Shown here: positions 25,938 to 34,326 of the stretch, in pieces
Numbering within the stretch: position 1 is the first letter of the stretch
How the letters are laid out: each line of letters opens with the position of its first letter
Source: Chloracidobacterium sp.
Lineage (GTDB): Bacteria > Acidobacteriota > Blastocatellia > Chloracidobacteriales > Chloracidobacteriaceae
Length of the DNA stretch: 64,000 nt
Direction of reading: 5' to 3'
Assembly (NCBI GenBank): GCA_025057975.1
Contig: JANWUV010000009.1
Coordinates: 122,247-186,246 of the forward strand
Translations under genes and position numbers: made by a program
Notes under the pieces: generated by a model
Told to the model about the DNA's origin: nothing
The model's database searches: none
The model's input: the letters and a program-made list of their open reading frames with translations, nothing else

Positions 25938-27581
25938 TTGAAGCCGTTTGTTTTCCGCATTAGGTCGTCACAGTGTGAAGAGCGTTGCCGGTGGCTGTGG
26001 TTAGCGGTTGGCCTCTGTGTCGGACTCTCCCTGATCGCCTCCGGGCGGACCAACGAACCAACCACCGCCAGCGAGCTGCTAGCGGCGGCGCAGGCTTTTC
26101 GGGAGGCGCATGCTTATCCAACAGCGGTCCGCTACGCCCTACAGGCCGCCCAACTCGGTGACGCTGCCGTACAGGCCGATGCGCTGGCCGAACTGGGGCT
26201 GATTTATCTGACGGCTGAGTGCCTTGGACCAGCCGCGCAGCATTTCCAAACGCTCGCCCACCGCTTCCCAAACGACCCGCGCGGGCCGACCGGACTGGCG
26301 GCAATTGCGCTGGCCGAGGGTCGGCTGAACGAGTGCGAAACGCGCTTGATGGAACTTCTGGCGACGTACCCAGACGCCGTCGGCGTACACATCCTCGGCG
26401 CGCGACTGTTTCTTGAGCAAAACCGGGCGGTGGAAGCACGGCGTCACGCCGAACGGGCGGCGGCGCTGGCGCCAAACAACCCGGAGGCGCTGGCTGCTCT
26501 GTGCGCCGTGCGCGTCATAGAGCGCAAACCCGACGATGTCCGCCGCTTGGCGGAGCGCGTTCTCGAACTCCAGCCGAACAACATCCGTGTCCGTCGCACT
26601 TACTCGCAGTACGTCCGCAGTCGCAAGGCGCATCCGCCGCCGCCGCCGGCGGCGCGAGCGGCGTACGCGGCGGCGCAGGCGGCGCGGCAACGCAACGCCA
26701 TCGCCGAAGCGATGGCGCGATACGACGAAGCGTTGGAAAAGCATCCGACCTTCTTTGCCGCGCTGCTAAGTCGGGCGGCGCTCGCCTTGGAAAATGACGA
26801 CATCGCCTACGCGGAGCGGTTGGCGCGGCGGGCGTTGGCGCTTGATCCACAGCATCCGCTGCCTCACTTGCAGTTGAGCTTGGTCAACTTGGCGCGACAT
26901 GAAGCAGCGGCGCGCGAACTTGGTGCGCGCCTTCCCCAGATGGTTTTTACCGAAGTTGGCGAAAAGCCAGCGGACCTAGAGGTCGTCTTTCCTAACTTTG
27001 ACGCGCTGACGCTGCGTCAACAACAGATTGTTTTGGCGACCATCGCTCCGCTGGCGCATTTTCTTCCCAAGCTGCGCCAGTGCGGCGCTAAGCACTGGAT
27101 TCTCCCGCTTGACCGCTTGTTGGGCGACATACCGGGCTGTGAGCCGCTAGCCGAACGGGCGACGTTTGACGGCCGCTACTACGGCAGTTTGCGCGGTGTT
27201 GGGGGCGTCGTCACGGTTTCCGGTGTCGAGACCCTGCGCGTGGTTGAGTATGGCGGCTTCAACACGCTGGCGCACGAGTTTGCGCACCAGATTCATAGCT
27301 GCGCTCTAGATACCCCCACGCTGGAGCGGATTGAAAGGTTATATGAGGAAGCCGTCCGCGAGGGCCGGGCGCTGGACTACTACGCGGCTTCGGACAAGTT
27401 CGAGTACTTCGCACAGGGCTATGAGGCGTATGTTTCAACCGTCAAGCGGCGGCCGGCAAGCCCGACAGCCGGCCATACCCGCGACGAACTGGCCCGGCGC
27501 GATCCGAAATTGTTTGCTTTGTTTGAAGAACTCACTCATCGCGGCGGTGCCAACCCAGAGGCTCGCCTTCGCCGCCGTTAG
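25938..27581 (+). CDS. Exported TPR protein with C-terminal HExxH metallopeptidase domain
   Basis: This 547-residue protein begins at TTG 25938, with GGAGG eight bases upstream. A basic N-terminus and hydrophobic stretch (about residues 16-36) look like a signal peptide. Residues about 45-330 are helical tetratricopeptide-like repeats (for example AVRYALQAAQLGDAAVQADALAELG). The C-terminal region carries HEFAHQIH at 446-453, an HExxH zinc site, followed 39 residues later by a candidate third ligand glutamate in DKFEYFAQGYEAY (about 489). This arrangement is that of a gluzincin peptidase. A periplasmic protease that captures partners through its TPRs is the most likely role. Substrate and exact peptidase family are unknown. 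Confidence 0.75.
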   Translation: MKPFVFRIRSSQCEERCRWLWLAVGLCVGLSLIASGRTNEPTTASELLAAAQAFREAHAYPTAVRYALQAAQLGDAAVQADALAELGLIYLTAECLGPAAQHFQTLAHRFPNDPRGPTGLAAIALAEGRLNECETRLMELLATYPDAVGVHILGARLFLEQNRAVEARRHAERAAALAPNNPEALAALCAVRVIERKPDDVRRLAERVLELQPNNIRVRRTYSQYVRSRKAHPPPPPAARAAYAAAQAARQRNAIAEAMARYDEALEKHPTFFAALLSRAALALENDDIAYAERLARRALALDPQHPLPHLQLSLVNLARHEAAARELGARLPQMVFTEVGEKPADLEVVFPNFDALTLRQQQIVLATIAPLAHFLPKLRQCGAKHWILPLDRLLGDIPGCEPLAERATFDGRYYGSLRGVGGVVTVSGVETLRVVEYGGFNTLAHEFAHQIHSCALDTPTLERIERLYEEAVREGRALDYYAASDKFEYFAQGYEAYVSTVKRRPASPTAGHTRDELARRDPKLFALFEELTHRGGANPEARLRRR

Positions 27582-27964
27582 TAGACCTTGGCCGTGCGCC
27601 TCAGCGACTGACAGAAAGTTCTCGTGACGACCTCTACGGCATGCGCTGGAAGTTCGCGTTGGGCGGCGGGCCGGGGTGGTCGGCGGCCGTACGGTTGGCG
27701 TTTGAGCGTGTCCGTCCGTCCGTGGTGATTCACAACGACGCCACGGCGGCGCAACCCTAGGGCGTGGAGAGATGCGCTAACCAAGCGCACGAAATCACTT
27801 TCAGCGCAGTCAAGCTTTTGGGGGAAGCAGGGCATTCCTAGCCTTGCCTGCGGGCTGATGGCTTCCACGCCGCCGGATGATTCGAATAGTTTGGGATAAG
27901 GTTTACCGCTCCCCGGAAGCGCCTCGCCCCCTGTTTTATGCCTGATGAGAGGAGTATCGGCGCA
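27582..27964. other. 383-bp intergenic stretch with one unassigned short frame
   Basis: A 39-codon frame at 27641-27760 on the plus strand (MRWKFALGGGPGW..) is open and continues upstream without a stop into the previous gene's 3' end. It has no ribosome-binding site and no recognised relative. It may be chance or the tail of a decayed gene. The remainder shows no clear terminator or promoter; the prenyltransferase ribosome-binding site lies at its right edge. Confidence 0.4.
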
Positions 27965-28837
27965 ATGTCCACGGTTCTGCGCGATGTCAAAATCACCTGT
28001 GAAATGATCAAGATCGAGCATACGCTGTTTGCTCTGCCGTTCGCCTTTCTAGGGGCCTTTCTAGCGGCGCGCGGGCTACCCAGTCCGGCGCAGATGGCCT
28101 GGATTACGGTGGCGATGGTTGGAGCGCGGAGCGCGGCGATGGCCTTCAACCGTTTGGTGGATGAAAAGTATGACGCCGCCAACCCCCGTACGGCCGGCCG
28201 CGCCCTCCCAGCCGGACTAGTCAGCCGCCAATTTGTCGTGGCGTTTACGGTGGTTTCAGCAGCGCTATTCATCTTGGCGGCGGCGATGCTCAACCGTCTC
28301 GCGCTGTGGCTGTCACCCGTCGCGCTGGGATCAGTGCTGTTGTACTCCTACACCAAACGCTTCACAGCATTGTCGCACATTGTTTTGGGTTGGTGTTTGG
28401 CGATCGCCCCGGCTGGTGCGTGGATCGCCGTCCGGGGGACCCTGGAGGGAACGGCCGTGCTGTTGTCGCTGTGCGTCCTCCTATGGACGGCCGGCTTCGA
28501 CATTCTTTACGCCTGTCAGGACTATGACTTTGATCGGCAGCACCCAGAGTTACACTCCCTGCCAAAGCGCCTTGGCGTCGCGCGGGCGATGGCGGTCGCA
28601 CGCGGACTCCATGCCGCGATGTTTTTTAGTCTTGTCGCGCTTGTCGCTGTCACCAAGCTAGGATGGCTTGCCGTTGGCGGCGTTTTGGCGACCGGCGGCT
28701 TGTTGATCCATCAGCACCGGCTGGTGAGCCCAACCGATCTTTCCCGTCTGGACGCCGCGTTTTTTACGACCAACGCCTTCGTCAGCGTCATTCTGTTTCT
28801 AACGCTGGGCGCTGACGCGGCCTTTCTGAGTCGTTAG
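27965..28837 (+). CDS. UbiA-family polyprenyltransferase (4-hydroxybenzoate/MqnP-like)
   Basis: This 290-residue integral membrane prenyltransferase carries both aspartate-rich motifs of the UbiA family: Asn62-Asp66-Asp70 (NRLVDEKYD) and Asp186-Asp190 (DYDFD). These bind the Mg-diphosphate of the prenyl donor. About eight hydrophobic helices are visible. The N-terminal [21 protein letters not shown] is typical of the UbiA/MqnP branch that prenylates an aromatic acid for ubiquinone or futalosine-route menaquinone. The ATG at 27965 follows a GAGAGGAG ribosome-binding site; an ATG 27 bases upstream would overlap that site. Chlorophyll synthases are also in this superfamily, but this protein's motifs look like the quinone branch. 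The exact substrate is unresolved. Confidence 0.85.
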   Translation: MSTVLRDVKITCEMIKIEHTLFALPFAFLGAFLAARGLPSPAQMAWITVAMVGARSAAMAFNRLVDEKYDAANPRTAGRALPAGLVSRQFVVAFTVVSAALFILAAAMLNRLALWLSPVALGSVLLYSYTKRFTALSHIVLGWCLAIAPAGAWIAVRGTLEGTAVLLSLCVLLWTAGFDILYACQDYDFDRQHPELHSLPKRLGVARAMAVARGLHAAMFFSLVALVAVTKLGWLAVGGVLATGGLLIHQHRLVSPTDLSRLDAAFFTTNAFVSVILFLTLGADAAFLSR

Positions 28838-29130
28838 AGTCGTTTTTTGAGGAGGAAGCGAGAGCAGGGGCCTAGCGGGGGGCGGAGACGCTCCTCCAAG
28901 CCCGCCCAGCGGGGAACACACCGGCTTTCTCTTCCCACGGACGAGTACGGCCGCCCTAGCTTTCCCCGACAATTGCCGTCGTCCCACACAAACAGTTGAC
29001 GGATAGGCGGCAATTGGCAAAGCTACGTCAGCCGTCTGTGCGTTACGGTACACTACTGCCGGATGTTTCCGGCCGCCCGGTCGTCGCCGCCAACTGCGCG
29101 CCGGGGCGCAACGCAAGCTGGAGTGGGGGT

Positions 29131-30363
29131 ATGAATCTCTACGAATACGAAGGCAAGTCGCTGCTCAAAAAGTATGGCATCCGCGTCCCGGAGGGCATCT
29201 TCATCAACGCGCCCCAGAACACCGGCAGTATCGAGGCTTTTGTAGAGGAAGTCGGTGAAGTCGCCGTCAAGGCGCAGGTGCTGGCTGGCAAGCGGGGCAA
29301 GGCCGGCGGCATCCGCTTCTGCAAAACGGCTGAAGGCGCAGAACTCGCTGTCGAATTACTTCTGAACGCCACCATCCATGGGTCGGAATCAGTAGGCGTC
29401 CTTGTTGAACAACGGCTTTCGATCGTTGGGGAGTATTACCTCGCTCTGACGTTTGACGGCTGGTACCGCGCTCCTGTCGTCATGCTGAGCCAACAAGGCG
29501 GCGTGGACATCGAGGACATTGTCAAAAACAATCCTGAAAAAATCATCATCCGTCCGATTGATTCCATCTTTGGGTTGCCGGAGTGGAAAGCCCGCGAGAT
29601 TGCAGCTGAGGCTGGTTTCCGTGAGGAACGCATGCGGAAAATGGCCGACCTGATGGTACGCGCCTACCGTTGCTTCCGAGAAAACGATGTCCGACTGCTT
29701 GAAATCAATCCGGTCATTGAGACGCCAAAGATGAACTTTTTTGCGGCCGACGCGGTTGTGATCCTCGACGACGACGCCATGACGCGCCACCGCGACTTCA
29801 ACTACCCACCACGCGGTGGTCTGGGGCGGCCGCTGACCGAGCGCGAACTCCAAGCCAAACTCATTGACCAGAATGATTACCGAGGCGTCGCCGGCAAATA
29901 CATTGAACTCGACGGTGACATCGCCATGATGAGCGCCGGGGGCGGCGGCTCGCTGACGAATATGGACGCGCTCATCAGCTATGGCGGCCGTCCAGCCAAC
30001 TACACCGAGTACGGCGGCAACCCACCGGCGGAGAAAGTCGAAAAACTAACGCGGGTTGTGTTGTCCAAGCCGGGCCTGACGGCGTGCTGGCACGTTGGCG
30101 CGGTCGCCAACAACACCCGTGTAGACATCACCATGGAAGGGTTTATCGCCGGGCTGCGCGCCATTCGGCCGCCCTTCCCAATTGTCGTCCGGCGCGGCGG
30201 CCCAGGCTGGGAGGAAGCGCGGGCGGCGCTGGAGCGAGCGCGGGACGAACTCCATCTGGATATGACGATCTTCGGCCCGGAAATGCCGATGACGGAAAGC
30301 GCCAAGATCGTCATTCAGAAGAGCGAGGAATACAAAAACAAGCTGCGCAGCCTGAGTTGCTAG
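29131..30363 (+). CDS. ATP-grasp subunit of an ATP-citrate-lyase/citryl-CoA-synthetase-type ligase
   Basis: This 410-residue ATP-grasp protein starts MNLYEYEGKSLLKKYGI at an ATG with GGAG seven bases upstream. The N-terminal half is common to succinyl-CoA synthetase beta and ATP-citrate lyase (KAQVLAGKRGKAGG, LLEINPV). The C-terminal half departs from SucC and follows ATP-citrate lyase: MMSAGGGGSL, ANYTEYGGNP, GAVANNTRVDITMEGFIAGL (compare lyase GSIANFTNVAATFKGI) and VVRRGGPGWEEA..IFGPEMPMT (compare VRRGGPNYQEG..VFGTETHMT). From memory of the human ATP-citrate lyase structure, the Asn and Thr of ANFT and the Arg of RRGGP bind citrate; these positions are kept. Automatic annotation would probably say succinate-CoA ligase beta. 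I infer citrate or another hydroxy-tricarboxylate as substrate, unproven. The partner subunit is the next gene. Confidence 0.75.
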   Translation: MNLYEYEGKSLLKKYGIRVPEGIFINAPQNTGSIEAFVEEVGEVAVKAQVLAGKRGKAGGIRFCKTAEGAELAVELLLNATIHGSESVGVLVEQRLSIVGEYYLALTFDGWYRAPVVMLSQQGGVDIEDIVKNNPEKIIIRPIDSIFGLPEWKAREIAAEAGFREERMRKMADLMVRAYRCFRENDVRLLEINPVIETPKMNFFAADAVVILDDDAMTRHRDFNYPPRGGLGRPLTERELQAKLIDQNDYRGVAGKYIELDGDIAMMSAGGGGSLTNMDALISYGGRPANYTEYGGNPPAEKVEKLTRVVLSKPGLTACWHVGAVANNTRVDITMEGFIAGLRAIRPPFPIVVRRGGPGWEEARAALERARDELHLDMTIFGPEMPMTESAKIVIQKSEEYKNKLRSLSC

Positions 30364-30402
30364 CGTGCGCTGTGGCCGGAACAAGCAAAGCGAGGCGTTC
30401 TT

Positions 30403-31317
30403 ATGGGCATTTTGGTTGATGAAAATACCCACGTCGTTGTTCAGGGAATCACGGGGCGGGAAGGATCGTTCGTGACGCGGGAAATGCTGCGTTACGGTAC
30501 CAAGGTGCTGGCCGGCGTGACGCCAGGTAAGGGCGGCGAGGAAGTTCACGGCGTACCGGTTTACGACACGCTCAAGCAGGCGTTGGCTGCGCACCCGACC
30601 ATTAATACTTCGCTCGTATACGTCCCGCCGCTTTCCGCCAAGGACGCCGCCATTGAAGCCATCAGCAACGGCATCCGGCTGGTCAACATCATCACGGAGC
30701 GCGTCCCCATCCACGATACGGCCGACCTGTACTCCTACGCCGTCAGCAAGGGGGCGCGCGTCGTTGGGCCGACCTCGGTCGGCATCCTAACGCCCGGTAA
30801 ATGCAAGCTTGGTCCGATTGGGGGCACCAACCCGGACTTTCAGTTCAAGCCGGGCAGGATTGGCATTGTGAGTAAATCCGGCTCGATGACGAGCGAAACG
30901 GCGTGGGTGTTGTGCCAGGCCGGTTTTGGGATCAGCACGGCGCTAAGCGTCGGCGGGGATGTCATCGCCTGCTCAACCTTTGCCGACATTCTGCCCCTGT
31001 TTGAGGCCGACCCGGAAACCGACGCCGTTGTGATGTTCGGCGAACCGGGTGGCGTTTACGAAGAACAGGCGGCGCAGTTAGTCAAGGATGGGGGCTTCAC
31101 CAAACCGCTCATCGCCTTCATCGCCGGCAAGTTCGCCGACGCAATGCCGTCTGGGATCACTTTCGGGCACGCTGGGGCGATTATGGAGCGCGGCATGGGG
31201 AGTCCGCGTCAAAAGGTCGAGGCGCTGCGCGCCGCCGGCGTCTGGGTCGCTGACGTTCACCATGAAATCGCAACGCTAGTAGCCGAGGCTTTGAAGCAAC
31301 GTGCCACGACGACCTGA
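30403..31317 (+). CDS. CoA-binding subunit of succinyl-CoA/citryl-CoA synthetase-type ligase
   Basis: This 304-residue protein is the SucD-like partner of the ATP-grasp subunit 39 bases upstream. It has the CoA-binding Rossmann start (VVVQGITGREG, GVTPGKGG) and the phospho-histidine His256 in FGHAGAI, which carries phosphate between the two subunits. Internal segments GPTSVGILTPGKCKLGPIGG and IVSKSGSMTSE resemble ATP-citrate lyase (GPATVGGIKPG.., VSRSGGMSNE) more than classical SucD (GPNCPGVITPG, VSRSGTLTYE). With the neighbour it would catalyse ATP-dependent formation of an acyl-CoA, possibly citryl-CoA. GAGG lies eight bases before the ATG. Ordinary succinyl-CoA ligase remains the alternative. 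Confidence 0.8.
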   Translation: MGILVDENTHVVVQGITGREGSFVTREMLRYGTKVLAGVTPGKGGEEVHGVPVYDTLKQALAAHPTINTSLVYVPPLSAKDAAIEAISNGIRLVNIITERVPIHDTADLYSYAVSKGARVVGPTSVGILTPGKCKLGPIGGTNPDFQFKPGRIGIVSKSGSMTSETAWVLCQAGFGISTALSVGGDVIACSTFADILPLFEADPETDAVVMFGEPGGVYEEQAAQLVKDGGFTKPLIAFIAGKFADAMPSGITFGHAGAIMERGMGSPRQKVEALRAAGVWVADVHHEIATLVAEALKQRATTT

Positions 31318-31505
31318 GTGAAGCCAGCGACGGCAACCGCCCAAACCGCGTGGACGTTGAGGATGAAACAATACCTTGAAAGCCGTTATGCAGGTTGTTT
31401 GCAACCGTTGCTCACCATGGAAACCGCGTGTTATACGTGCTTTTTCCCACTAAGCCGCCGGCATCAAAGCCTAGCCGGCCGTCATGACTTTTTGGAGGCT
31501 TTCCT

Positions 31506-32291
31506 GTGAAGATTGCTGTTTGCATCAAGGCCGTACCAGAAACCGACACGCGCATCAAGATTGCCGCCGACGGTCGTTCGATTGACCGGACGGGTGTTAA
31601 GTTCATCATTAGCCCCTACGACGAGTTTGCGTTAGAAGAGGCTGTTCGGCTCAAAGAAGCCAAGGGCGGACAGGTCATTGCTCTCTCGCTGGGTGGAGAT
31701 GAAGTGCCTAACTTGTTGCGCGAAGCGCTTGCGCGCGGTGCCGACGAGGCAATGCACATTACCGACGCAGGCGTCGCGGTGGACGATCCGCTGTGCGTCG
31801 GTAAAACGCTGGCCGCCGCCCTCAAAACCATCACCCCGGATATTGTGTTTTTCGGCAAACACGGCGTTGGCGGTGACCACCAGCAGGTACACACCATTGT
31901 CGCTGAAAAGCTCGGCTGGCCGCAGGTCACGGTCGTGACCAAACTGGAAGTAAGCGACGGGCGCTTGCGCGCCGAGCGCGAGATTGAGGGCGGCGTTGAA
32001 GTCATCGAAACCATGCTCCCGGCCGTCATCGCCGCGCAGAAGGGGCTCAATGAACCGCGCTACCCGAAACTGCAAAGCATCATGCAGGCGAAGAAAAAGC
32101 CGTTGGCGACGAAAACCTTCGCCGACTTTGGTTTGACGCCGTCTGATGTTGGCCCGGAAGCCGCTGGACTGATGATTATGGCGCTGCGGCTGCCGCCGCC
32201 GCGTCAGGCGGGACGTAAAATTACCGGCGACCCTGACCAGCAAGTCAGTGAGCTTCTAGCGGCTATGCAAAATGAGGTCAAGGTCATCTAG
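31506..32291 (+). CDS. etfB: Electron transfer flavoprotein beta subunit
   Basis: This 261-residue ETF beta subunit starts with GTG at 31506 after GGAGG. It begins MKIAVCIKAVPETDTRIKI and contains NPYDEFALEEA-like ISPYDEFALEEAVRLKE, GGDEV and the GVGGDHQQVH region. The AMP/FAD-contacting elements and the recognition loop near the C-terminus (MQAKKKPLATKTFADFG) are those of the standard acyl-CoA-dehydrogenase-linked ETF. Together with EtfA, 57 bases downstream, it shuttles electrons from flavin dehydrogenases to the quinone pool. It follows the ligase pair by 188 bases on the same strand, which may or may not be one transcript. Confidence 0.95.
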   Translation: MKIAVCIKAVPETDTRIKIAADGRSIDRTGVKFIISPYDEFALEEAVRLKEAKGGQVIALSLGGDEVPNLLREALARGADEAMHITDAGVAVDDPLCVGKTLAAALKTITPDIVFFGKHGVGGDHQQVHTIVAEKLGWPQVTVVTKLEVSDGRLRAEREIEGGVEVIETMLPAVIAAQKGLNEPRYPKLQSIMQAKKKPLATKTFADFGLTPSDVGPEAAGLMIMALRLPPPRQAGRKITGDPDQQVSELLAAMQNEVKVI

Positions 32292-32348
32292 GGCTGGCGT
32301 TGCCGGGTTATTTTTTCAGACTGGACTGTTTTGAGGAGATTGGCGCTC

Positions 32349-33332
32349 ATGTCGAACGGTGTTTTGGTGTTTGCGGAGCAGCGCAATGGCGCGTTCAAAA
32401 AGGCCACCTATGAGGCTCTGTCCGAAGGACGACGGATAGCGGACAAGTTAGGGCAGCCGATGTGCGCTGTCGTCATCGGCGCTAACATCGGGCAGTTGGC
32501 GAATGAGGCGGCGCACTACGGCGCGGACACGGTTTATGTCGCTGACGTAGCGCCGCTGGCGAAATACTCCACCGACGGCTACACCAAGGTCCTTGTTGAA
32601 GCCATTCAGACGGCGCAGCCGGCGGTTGTCTTGGCGTCGGCGACGGCGATGGGCAAGGACTTGATGCCGCGCGTGACGGCTCGGCTGGATGTCGGCTTGG
32701 CTTCAGACGTGACGGAAACCCATGTCACGGATGGCGTCTTCAGCGTTGTGCGCCCAGTCTACGCCGGTAAAGCCTTCGCAACTGTGGCGTTCCGCCGGAC
32801 GCCGGCGGTCGCCACGCTTCGGCCGAATGTTTTTCCGGCCGCTGCGCCAGACACCAGCCGCACGGCCGAGATTAAATCAATCGGCGGGACAATTGTGGAC
32901 GCCTTACAGGCCACAGTCACCGACATTTTGGCGGCGGCTAAAGGTAAAATTGAACTTACCGAAGCCAATATCGTCGTTTCGGGCGGGCGCGGCATTAAGG
33001 GGCCGGAAAACTACTACTTGATACAGGAACTGGCGGACGCACTCGGCGGCGCAGCTGGCGCGTCACGCGCCGTAGTGGACGCTGGTTGGGTTGATCACTC
33101 CCGTCAGGTTGGGCAGACCGGCAAAACCGTCAGCCCGACGCTTTACATTGCCTGTGGTATCTCTGGCGCCATTCAGCACCTAGCTGGCATGTCGTCCTCA
33201 AAGTTTATTGTCGCCATCAACAAAGACCCGGAAGCGCCGATTTTCAAGGTCGCCGATTATGGCATCGTCGGCGACTTGTTCGAGGTTGTGCCAAGGTTGA
33301 CGGAGCAGGTCAAAAAGATGCGCCAAAACTAA
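32349..33332 (+). CDS. etfA: Electron transfer flavoprotein alpha subunit
   Basis: This 327-residue ETF alpha subunit starts at the ATG at 32349 with GAGGAG ten bases upstream; an upstream in-frame TTG lies before that site and is rejected. The C-terminal FAD-binding domain is intact and carries the family signature: LYIACGISGAIQHLAGM, then IVAINKDPEAPIFKVADYGI and GDLFEVVP. The N-terminal domain (VLVFAEQRNGAFKKAT) is normal. It pairs with EtfB immediately upstream. No ETF-quinone oxidoreductase or acyl-CoA dehydrogenase lies in the window, so the electron donor and acceptor are encoded elsewhere. Confidence 0.95.
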   Translation: MSNGVLVFAEQRNGAFKKATYEALSEGRRIADKLGQPMCAVVIGANIGQLANEAAHYGADTVYVADVAPLAKYSTDGYTKVLVEAIQTAQPAVVLASATAMGKDLMPRVTARLDVGLASDVTETHVTDGVFSVVRPVYAGKAFATVAFRRTPAVATLRPNVFPAAAPDTSRTAEIKSIGGTIVDALQATVTDILAAAKGKIELTEANIVVSGGRGIKGPENYYLIQELADALGGAAGASRAVVDAGWVDHSRQVGQTGKTVSPTLYIACGISGAIQHLAGMSSSKFIVAINKDPEAPIFKVADYGIVGDLFEVVPRLTEQVKKMRQN

Positions 33333-33387
33333 AGCGCCCCCAATCAGTTTGGTTGGGCGGCGACACTCCCCCGGAAGAGGCCTGGTC

Positions 33388-34326
33388 ATGATTTGTCCGA
33401 ACTGTGGGGCGCAAAATCGTGACGACGCGAAGTTCTGCAAGTCCTGCGGCACGCCGCTGAAGCCGCTGGCGCGCGGCGCAAAAGACAGCTTGGCGACTGT
33501 GGCCGGCAGCCCTTCTACTGAAACTTCGCCATCCACGGTTGTTGGGCTTGAGGCCGTATTTCTCTCCGGGTTGCGCAAAGGCGAGCGCGTGACGATCACG
33601 ACCTTTCCTGCGACCATCGGCCGTGACCCCAACAGCGTCCTCCCTTTGGCGCTTCAAGATCAGCTGGCTTCAACGCGCCACGCACAAATCTTGCATGAAG
33701 GCGGCGGCTATCTCCTGCGTGACGTTGGCAGCAGCAATGGGACGTACCTCAACGGTCACCGCATTACCGAAGTTTGGCTCAAAGATGCGGATGTGATTGA
33801 GTTTGGCATTGGCGGTCCAAAGGTGCGGTTTGACTTTATCCGCCAGCCGGAAGCCAAGTCGGTCGCCCCCGACCGGCTTGAGGCGGCCACCCTGCCTCCT
33901 CTGCCAGCGGTAGCCCCAAGTCCCAGTGAACCGACCATCTCGCGTCAGCCCACAGTCGGCGCTGACGCCTTCCTCCCGCCGCCGACGCCTGCGCCGGTTG
34001 TCTCACCCAATATAGAGACCGTAGCCAGCAGCCATCCTACCCCACCTGTTTTGCCAATGACGCCGCCGCCCCCGCCGCCGCTCCCTGCCTCACCACCGTC
34101 GGCGTTTGAGTCCGGGGCGACGGCTGTTCAGAGCGCTTCCGCTCAACCGCCCGGAGTGGCGGTGGCGCCGTCTGCTTACGAAGCGCCGTTGAGTACGCCG
34201 CCGCCGTCGGAAACAGGGGGCGGTAAGTCGAAGCTTGTCTTGTTTATTGCCATCGGCGGCGTCGTGTTCGTCCTGTTGCTGCTGGTGGTCGTGGTGGTGG
34301 TGTATTTCGCCATCTCCTCGAAATGA
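33388..34326 (+). CDS. Zinc-ribbon/FHA protein with C-terminal membrane anchor
   Basis: This 312-residue protein has three parts. A zinc ribbon (Cys3, Cys6, Cys17, Cys20) opens the sequence. An FHA phosphothreonine-binding domain spans about residues 52-150, with GRD at 78-80, STRH at 95-98 and SSNGT at 115-119. A proline-rich linker (about 155-280) leads to a single hydrophobic helix at the extreme C-terminus (FVLLLLVVVVVVYF). The layout is that of a tail-anchored cytoplasmic adaptor that docks phosphorylated proteins at the membrane. GAAGAGG precedes the ATG at 33388; an upstream in-frame start is poorer. The stop overlaps the start of the glycosyltransferase as ATGA, so the two are translationally coupled. 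No Ser/Thr kinase is encoded nearby. Confidence 0.85.
   Translation: MICPNCGAQNRDDAKFCKSCGTPLKPLARGAKDSLATVAGSPSTETSPSTVVGLEAVFLSGLRKGERVTITTFPATIGRDPNSVLPLALQDQLASTRHAQILHEGGGYLLRDVGSSNGTYLNGHRITEVWLKDADVIEFGIGGPKVRFDFIRQPEAKSVAPDRLEAATLPPLPAVAPSPSEPTISRQPTVGADAFLPPPTPAPVVSPNIETVASSHPTPPVLPMTPPPPPPLPASPPSAFESGATAVQSASAQPPGVAVAPSAYEAPLSTPPPSETGGGKSKLVLFIAIGGVVFVLLLLVVVVVVYFAISSK

Noticed and set aside
27641..27760. 39-codon frame after the TPR metallopeptidase
   Set aside because: There is no ribosome-binding site, no recognised relative, and the frame continues upstream into another gene; kept only as a note in the intergenic entry.
28820..28850. T-run with short direct repeats after the UbiA-family gene
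   Set aside because: GAGTCGTT is repeated directly rather than inverted, so no hairpin forms before the T-run; not called a terminator.
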